Of a DNA stretch of 9,980 bases, positions 6,156 through 9,980 are shown piece by piece (position 1 is the stretch's first letter; each line of letters starts with the position of its first letter). The translations under genes were made by a program, and so were the position numbers. The notes below the pieces were generated by a model. The model searched no databases and was not told the origin of the DNA. It was given only the letters and a program-made list of their open reading frames with translations. Source of the DNA: an uncultured archaeon (lineage in GTDB: Archaea > Thermoproteota > Nitrososphaeria > Conexivisphaerales > CALBHZ01); assembly GCA_937892815.1 (NCBI GenBank), contig CALBHZ010000197.1, forward strand, positions 1-9,980, given 5' to 3'.

Positions 6156-7325
6156 ATGAGGGTTAAGCTGTTCGTAAGTGAGGGGGGGATAGCCCTTCTC
6201 GATGAAAAAGAGAACGTTATCGCCTCAGAGAAGTTCGATGATGTAGAGAAATATGATAAGTTAATGCTTTCTATTGAGACGGACGAGCTTAAGAGGCTAT
6301 TAGAGAGAGGTAAAGAGAAAGGAGTCGATGAAATTGTAAACGGATGGTCTGAACTCCAATCCCTTCTCGAGGATAAGGGATTTAAGGTTATTTATTCTCC
6401 AGAAGAAAGAGAGAGGTTAGAAGGAAGTAAGCTGGAGTTAATGGTTAAGTCGGGGTTAGTTAAAAGCGGAGAGGAAGCTCTTGAGCTTATCAGGAAATAC
6501 GCTATTTATGAGAGTGAGAAGAAAATTAAAGAGAAGGCGGCTCAACCCGATCTACAGGTAGTTCAAGCCGTTCAATCGGTAGATGAATTGGATAAGACCT
6601 TTAACCTGTTATCAATGCGAATAAGAGAATGGTACGGACTTCATTTTCCCGAGCTCGATAAGCTGCTCGATGATCCTTATTCCTACGTTAAGTTTGTAAG
6701 TAAGGTAGGGAAGAGGGATAATATAACAGAGGAGAAGATAAGAGAGCTAGGAATTGGGGGAGGGAGAGCTAGAGCTATACTGAATGCTGCCTCTTCTAGT
6801 AGAGGAGCTGATATAAGAGACGAGGATATGGATGTTCTATCCTCGCTAGCTGAACTAGCTCTTCAAATTAGAAAGGCTAGAGAGAAGATGGTCAGACATA
6901 TAGAGAGGAATATGAAGAAGATAGCGCCTAACATAACGGCTATAGCAGGACCTACGATCGGGGCTAGGCTCTTAGCTAAAGCTGGAGGCTTGGAAAAGCT
7001 AGCTAGGTTACCAGCTAGCACTATACAGGTACTAGGCGCGGAAAAGGCTTTGTTTAGAGCGCTGAGAAAGGGAACAAAACCTCCAAAACACGGTATTTTA
7101 TTCCAGCATCCATGGGTTCATGGAACGCCTAGATGGCAGAGGGGGAAGATAGCCAGGGTAATAGCTGCAAAGCTCGCTTTAGCGGCTAGAATAGACTTAT
7201 ATAGAGGAGAGCTTGTTAAAGAGCTTGTTGAGAAGTTAAAGGAAAGGATTAAAGAGATAAAGAAGAAATATCCGAGACCTAAAAAGGTAGTGAAGAGGGA
7301 GAAGAGACGTGGTAAGCGCAGATGA
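6156..7325 (+). CDS. nop5: Nop5 (Nop56/58), box C/D RNP scaffold protein
   Basis: Nop5 is the scaffold of the archaeal box C/D particle. It dimerises through a coiled coil, binds the L7Ae-RNA complex through its Nop domain and holds fibrillarin through its N-terminal domain. The 389-residue protein shows an N-terminal domain (~1-115), a helical/coiled-coil region (~130-255) and the Nop domain (~255-350) with AGPTIGARLLAKAGGL (264-279), QVLGAEKALFRAL (291-303), PKHGILFQHPWVHG (310-323) and RWQRGKIARVIAAKLALAARID (326-347). The C-terminus is a very basic Lys/Arg tail (~365-389), common in archaeal and eukaryotic members. ATG at 6156 is chosen; an ATG at 6152 is out of frame. The stop overlaps the fibrillarin gene by 17 bases, as expected for this widely conserved archaeal gene pair. 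A guide RNA gene for the same particle lies ~320 bp upstream. Confidence 0.96.
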   Translation: MRVKLFVSEGGIALLDEKENVIASEKFDDVEKYDKLMLSIETDELKRLLERGKEKGVDEIVNGWSELQSLLEDKGFKVIYSPEERERLEGSKLELMVKSGLVKSGEEALELIRKYAIYESEKKIKEKAAQPDLQVVQAVQSVDELDKTFNLLSMRIREWYGLHFPELDKLLDDPYSYVKFVSKVGKRDNITEEKIRELGIGGGRARAILNAASSSRGADIRDEDMDVLSSLAELALQIRKAREKMVRHIERNMKKIAPNITAIAGPTIGARLLAKAGGLEKLARLPASTIQVLGAEKALFRALRKGTKPPKHGILFQHPWVHGTPRWQRGKIARVIAAKLALAARIDLYRGELVKELVEKLKERIKEIKKKYPRPKKVVKREKRRGKRR

Positions 7326-7995
7326 AAAGATACCTGGACTATATTGGGTTGATCTAGAGGATAAGAGATGGCCTGCTACTAGAAGTCTCGCTCCTGGAGT
7401 CAACGTGTATGGAGAAAGGGTAGTAGTAGAGGGAGGGGTGGAATACAGGGTATGGGATCCCTATAGAAGTAAGCTAGCGGCTGCTTTAATTAAGGGACTA
7501 CAAAATATGCCTATAAGGGAAGGTCGTAGGGTTCTATATCTGGGGGCTTCTACAGGAACTACCGTTAGCCACGTCTCCGATTTGATAGGAAAGAAGGGCA
7601 TTGTTTTTGCGGTTGAGATAAGCCATAGAGTAGCTAGAGAGCTTATAATGAGGGTAGTATCGCATAGACCCAACGTTATACCTATAGTTGAGGACGCCAG
7701 AAAGCCAGAGAGATATAAGGTAGTTTTCAAGCCGATTCACGTAGTGTACTGTGATGTGGCTCAACCAGATCAGACTGAGATAGCTATTTTAAACTCTAAG
7801 AAGTTCTTAAGTCCGAACGGTTCACTTTTACTAGTTGTGAAGAGCAGGAGTATTGACGTAGCTAGGGAACCCCTAGATGTTATAAGAGATGAAGAGAGAA
7901 AATTGAAGAAAGAAGGGTTTAAGATCGTTCAGAGGATGACCTTAGAGCCCTTTGATAAAGATCATGGAATGATCCACGCTATCCTTCCCTCCTAA
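7309..7995 (+). CDS. flpA: Fibrillarin-like rRNA/tRNA 2'-O-methyltransferase
   Basis: Fibrillarin is the SAM-dependent catalytic subunit of the box C/D particle and 2'-O-methylates the RNA base selected by the guide. The 228-residue length is standard for archaeal forms, which lack the glycine/arginine-rich N-terminus of eukaryotic fibrillarin. Motifs seen are PG-VNVYGE (29-36), YRVWDPYRSKLAAAL (46-60), the SAM loop LYLGASTGTT (76-85), the acidic AVEIS (101-105), VEDARKPERY (127-136), YCDVAQPDQTE (147-157), LLVVKSRSID (174-183) and EPFDKDHGMIHA (213-224). Together these hold the conserved Lys/Asp/His active-site set of the family. The start is GTG at 7309 with a purine-rich GAGGGAG (7295-7301) seven bases before it, inside nop5, so translation is probably coupled. 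The 3' end overlaps the convergent HTH gene by 17 bases. Confidence 0.96.
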   Translation: MVSADEKIPGLYWVDLEDKRWPATRSLAPGVNVYGERVVVEGGVEYRVWDPYRSKLAAALIKGLQNMPIREGRRVLYLGASTGTTVSHVSDLIGKKGIVFAVEISHRVARELIMRVVSHRPNVIPIVEDARKPERYKVVFKPIHVVYCDVAQPDQTEIAILNSKKFLSPNGSLLLVVKSRSIDVAREPLDVIRDEERKLKKEGFKIVQRMTLEPFDKDHGMIHAILPS

Positions 7996-8494
7996 TGACC
8001 GAGAAAGCCTTATTAATAGACTCGAGAGCCTTATTTAAGCTCGTCTCTAAATCCTTAGAAAGCTTTGATAAGTTCTCCACTACCTCCTTTAGGTCTCCAA
8101 GAGCTTTTTCTATCGAATCCAATTCCTCTTTCTTCAGTAGCTTGAATTCCCCCTCAATTATCATTGGTATTCCCTCAAATCTTCCTCCAGATTTAACTAG
8201 CCAGTTATAAGTCTCCAAGACTAATTGTCCGGCTTTAGTTTTCCCGGATATATGTTCCCTTACCGTAGCTTCGGTTCTGCCCAGTTCTTCAGCTATCTTA
8301 GGAACCGAGAGTCCAGCTTTGCTTCTAGCGATAGCTCCTGCCGCTACCGCTAATGAGTCGACCCACGTGAGCCTGGTAGAAGAATCCCTTAAAGCCTCTA
8401 TTACCTCTGGCTTAAAGAGCGTTGCTACCATTAAAGCGGATTCTAGCCTATGTATATCTTCCCTACCAATTGGTTTAAGAGGGACTTCAGACAT
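7979..8494 (-). CDS. Helix-turn-helix protein with C-terminal coiled coil, partner of KaiC-like ATPase
   Basis: This is a predicted DNA-binding protein of 171 residues. Residues ~10-60 are helical. Residues ~62-88 (LSVPKIAEELGRTEATVREH and following) form a clear helix-turn-helix in which GRTEATVREHI is the recognition helix. Residues ~120-168 are a heptad-rich amphipathic helix likely to make a coiled coil for dimerisation. No membrane segment or enzyme motif is visible. The ATG at 8494 follows the ribosome binding site GAGGTGAT (8508-8501) at six bases. The gene starts 14 bases after the stop of the KaiC-like gene, so both are one transcript. Hypothetical crenarchaeal proteins of this kind are annotated as regulators, but I know no target. 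It may act as transcription regulator or as DNA/signal adaptor for the ATPase. Confidence 0.75.
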   Translation of the reverse strand: MSEVPLKPIGREDIHRLESALMVATLFKPEVIEALRDSSTRLTWVDSLAVAAGAIARSKAGLSVPKIAEELGRTEATVREHISGKTKAGQLVLETYNWLVKSGGRFEGIPMIIEGEFKLLKKEELDSIEKALGDLKEVVENLSKLSKDLETSLNKALESINKAFSVIRREG

Positions 8495-8500
8495 ATACCT

Positions 8501-8508
8501 ATCACCTC
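8501..8508 (-). promoter_or_regulatory. Ribosome binding site of the HTH gene
   Basis: Minus-strand GAGGTGAT is an eight-base match to the anti-Shine-Dalgarno end of 16S rRNA, six bases before the ATG at 8494. It directly abuts the stop codon of the KaiC-like gene. Confidence 0.7.
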
Positions 8509-9246
8509 TTACCTTTCATACTGCGTAATAGTTAAAGTCTTTTCTGGATGTACTATGATTCCCCTATTCGTTATTTCGAATGGATGACGTTTCATAGAAT
8601 GGGACGTCCCCCTCATCTTCCAAATTATTAAACTCCTATGAAGTTCTCCCCTCATTTCATCGAGATCTAGCCTTATAATACCATCGGCCGCATGTTCTAC
8701 CCCTGGACCTCCAAATCCCCTTTCTCCAACGCTTACCTGTGAAACGAGGATGCTAGTAGTTCCTAGTCCGGCAAGCACCTTCTTAAGCTGAAGCAATATG
8801 CTTCTAGCCATCGATGGCCTTGTAAAGTAAATCGTGCTAACCGAATCTATAACAACTCTCTTAGCCCTTACCTCCTTTACAGCTACCCGCATTACGTCCA
8901 TTAAAGTAGGAGGATCGTCCGGAGTAGGGACTACGTATTTCTCCCTCTTAGCGGCTTCTCCAATACCGGCTGTAAAAGCATCAACTAGAGCGAAGAGGCC
9001 TTGAGCTTCGTATTCCTTAACTTCCCATCCCAATTGAGCCATGTTTATTCTAATTTGAACGGGGTGTTCCTCTAAAGCTACCAACACCCCTGGCTCTCCT
9101 CTCTTGAGACCTTCAAATAGGAATTGTTGACCGAAGATAGATTTGCCAGTACCGGGTCCTCCAGATAGCAGAACGACGTTCCTTTCCGGTATCCCTCCAT
9201 TTAACAGTTGATCAAGGCCCGGTATTCCAGAAGAAACCCTACCCAA
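8509..9246 (-). CDS. Single-domain KaiC-like RecA-family ATPase
   Basis: This is a RecA-fold ATPase of the archaeal KaiC-like group, soluble and of mostly unknown cellular role (signalling, gene regulation or DNA handling). From the TTG at 9246 it has 245 residues. Visible marks are [14 protein letters not shown] (7-20), Walker A GGPGTGKS (29-36), the acidic pair in ALEEHP (~58-63), Walker B VVIDSVST (near 134-141), ILVSQVS (~160-166) and the C-terminal [15 protein letters not shown], typical of KaiC domains. Bacterial KaiC has two such domains; this has one, as is usual in archaea. The longer ORF begins at GTG 9255, but that codon lies inside the ribosome binding site GGAGGTGAT, so TTG at 9246, four bases after it, is the better start. 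It is first in a two-gene operon with the HTH protein. Confidence 0.9.
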   Translation of the reverse strand: MGRVSSGIPGLDQLLNGGIPERNVVLLSGGPGTGKSIFGQQFLFEGLKRGEPGVLVALEEHPVQIRINMAQLGWEVKEYEAQGLFALVDAFTAGIGEAAKREKYVVPTPDDPPTLMDVMRVAVKEVRAKRVVIDSVSTIYFTRPSMARSILLQLKKVLAGLGTTSILVSQVSVGERGFGGPGVEHAADGIIRLDLDEMRGELHRSLIIWKMRGTSHSMKRHPFEITNRGIIVHPEKTLTITQYER

Positions 9247-9250
9247 ATAT

Positions 9251-9259
9251 ATCACCTCC
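9251..9259 (-). promoter_or_regulatory. Consensus ribosome binding site deciding the KaiC-like start
   Basis: Minus-strand GGAGGTGAT is a perfect nine-base complement to the 3' tail of 16S rRNA. It is four bases before TTG 9246 and overlaps the GTG at 9255, ruling out the latter as a likely start. Confidence 0.75.
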
Positions 9260-9285
9260 TAGAAGCTCAATATGTAATAATTGTC

Positions 9286-9300
9286 CTTAATATAAAAACC
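9286..9300 (-). promoter_or_regulatory. TATA box of the KaiC-HTH operon
   Basis: Minus-strand GGTTTTTATATTAAG contains a good archaeal TATA element centred at ~9293. It predicts transcription from ~9267 and a ~20-base leader holding the GGAGGTGAT site. It is the last archaeal-looking signal before the foreign-looking DNA that begins at about 9300. Confidence 0.6.
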
Positions 9301-9980
9301 TTTGTCTAAAAGCAAGAATTTCTTGTTGGTTCTTGTAAATTTCTTCATCTTCAGGGCAAAGATTTACAGGATATTCATTATCTTCAGGAGGAGGAACGAT
9401 TATGGGCCCTGTTGGGAAATTTTTCAATTTGTTGTGTTTTGGACCAGCGTGACAAACTCCAATCTGAGGAGTACAATACCCCGTTGTTCCTCCAACTTGA
9501 TATGGCTGACAAACACACATTGGCAAGGTATATTTACAGTCACAATCTTCAAGTTGAGGATATAAGTCACCTAAAGTGTCATTAAGAGGACCTTTTTCGT
9601 CTTTTATTTTTTCAGCAAGATCAGTAATTCTTAACAAAGGATCTATTTCGTAGGTTATTGTTTCTGCTTCCGGAGGAGGATTTTCGTCTGTAGGGGGTGG
9701 TGGATTAAAAGGGGTAGGGGTTATAATTTGTGGATTTATAGTTCTCAAAATAATATAAGAGCCAAGCAAAAGAATAGTTCCCCAAAACAAAGAGGTTAAT
9801 CTTTCTTTTGCTTTCTTTAGTTTCACAGGGTCTCCAGCAGAAGATATAAAAGAAACGCCAGCTATTAATAAAGCAAGAAAAACAATAAAACCTAAAATCC
9901 AAATAATAAAACTAATTACATATTTTACATACAAAAAAGGAGAATCTTCAGCAGGCTGAAGGTTATTAATTTCTGGATCT
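9287..9980 (-). CDS. Pilin-like (T4SS VirB2/TrbC-type) membrane protein with Cys-rich tail, Patescibacteria-like, 5' partial
   Basis: The minus-strand frame is open from the window's last bases to TAA at 9287, so ~231 codons are visible and the N-terminus lies outside. The TTG at 9934 is internal and not a proven start. The visible start region is DPEINNLQPAEDSPFLYVKY. It is followed by a long membrane segment (~9920-9850), the short polar loop SSAGDPVKLKKAKERLTS and a second membrane segment ending LRTINPQI. That layout, with SAGDP-KLKKAKERL and a Y/L-RTINPQ end, is what I know from the type IV secretion pilin-like proteins of Patescibacteria. A proline-rich linker and a cysteine-rich tail (DCDCKY, PMCVCQPY, GYCTPQIGVCHAG) follow, probably outside the membrane. 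All 14 Glu codons after 9934 are GAA, unlike the mixed GAA/GAG of the archaeal genes. The last ~7 codons run through the KaiC TATA box, so the true C-terminus may be elsewhere. Confidence 0.65.
   Translation of the reverse strand, partial: DPEINNLQPAEDSPFLYVKYVISFIIWILGFIVFLALLIAGVSFISSAGDPVKLKKAKERLTSLFWGTILLLGSYIILRTINPQIITPTPFNPPPPTDENPPPEAETITYEIDPLLRITDLAEKIKDEKGPLNDTLGDLYPQLEDCDCKYTLPMCVCQPYQVGGTTGYCTPQIGVCHAGPKHNKLKNFPTGPIIVPPPEDNEYPVNLCPEDEEIYKNQQEILAFRQRFLY

Noticed and set aside
9302..9565. 87-codon plus-strand frame in the last segment
   Set aside because: It is the antisense of the pilin-like frame, which has a coherent membrane/linker/Cys-rich layout and stays open to the window edge.
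1..9980. tRNA or rRNA genes, CRISPR arrays, insertion sequences, transposases, attachment sites
   Set aside because: I looked for these and saw no T-loop GTTCGAATC-type signature in a cloverleaf context, no regularly spaced repeats, no terminal inverted repeats and no transposase or integrase motifs.

Overview
The window looks like chromosomal DNA from a hyperthermophilic archaeon, probably of the Thermoproteota/TACK group. The evidence is an archaeal-type translation and RNA-modification gene set (GatD, TmcA, Elp3, Nop5, fibrillarin), ribosomal protein eS30 (known from crenarchaea and eukaryotes, missing from most euryarchaea), arginine codons dominated by AGA/AGG, TATA boxes about 26-31 bp before first genes, and GGAGGTGAT-type ribosome binding sites before genes inside operons. 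The exact genus cannot be read from the sequence. The last ~680 bases look different and resemble DNA of a Patescibacteria (CPR) bacterium, so the contig may be chimeric.

Layout. Positions 1-330 (minus) hold the first 110 codons of gatD, cut by the window edge. A 43-bp divergent promoter gap separates it from the tmcA-ASCH pair (374-2885, plus), whose genes overlap by 8 bases. elp3 follows with its own TATA box (2922-4523, plus) and meets, tail to tail, an LDH2-family malate/lactate dehydrogenase gene (4520-5614, minus). The 541-bp gap that follows is not empty. It holds a box C/D guide RNA gene (about 5774-5838, plus) with its own TATA box and a 56-codon eS30 gene (5862-6032, minus). Next is the nop5-fibrillarin operon (6156-7995, plus; 17-base overlap), then a minus-strand operon of a KaiC-like ATPase and a helix-turn-helix/coiled-coil protein (9246 down to 7979). 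From about 9300 to the end, a partial membrane protein gene (minus) resembles the type IV secretion pilin-like proteins of Patescibacteria.

How the genes work together. Most of the archaeal part serves translation. GatD helps make Gln-tRNA(Gln). TmcA acetylates and Elp3 modifies the wobble base of tRNAs. The ASCH protein overlapping tmcA resembles small N4-acetylcytidine amidohydrolases and could handle the product of the TmcA modification. The guide RNA, Nop5 and fibrillarin are three of the four parts of the archaeal box C/D methylation particle (L7Ae is missing here). The D-box guide is complementary to the 23S rRNA helix 69 motif as I remember it.
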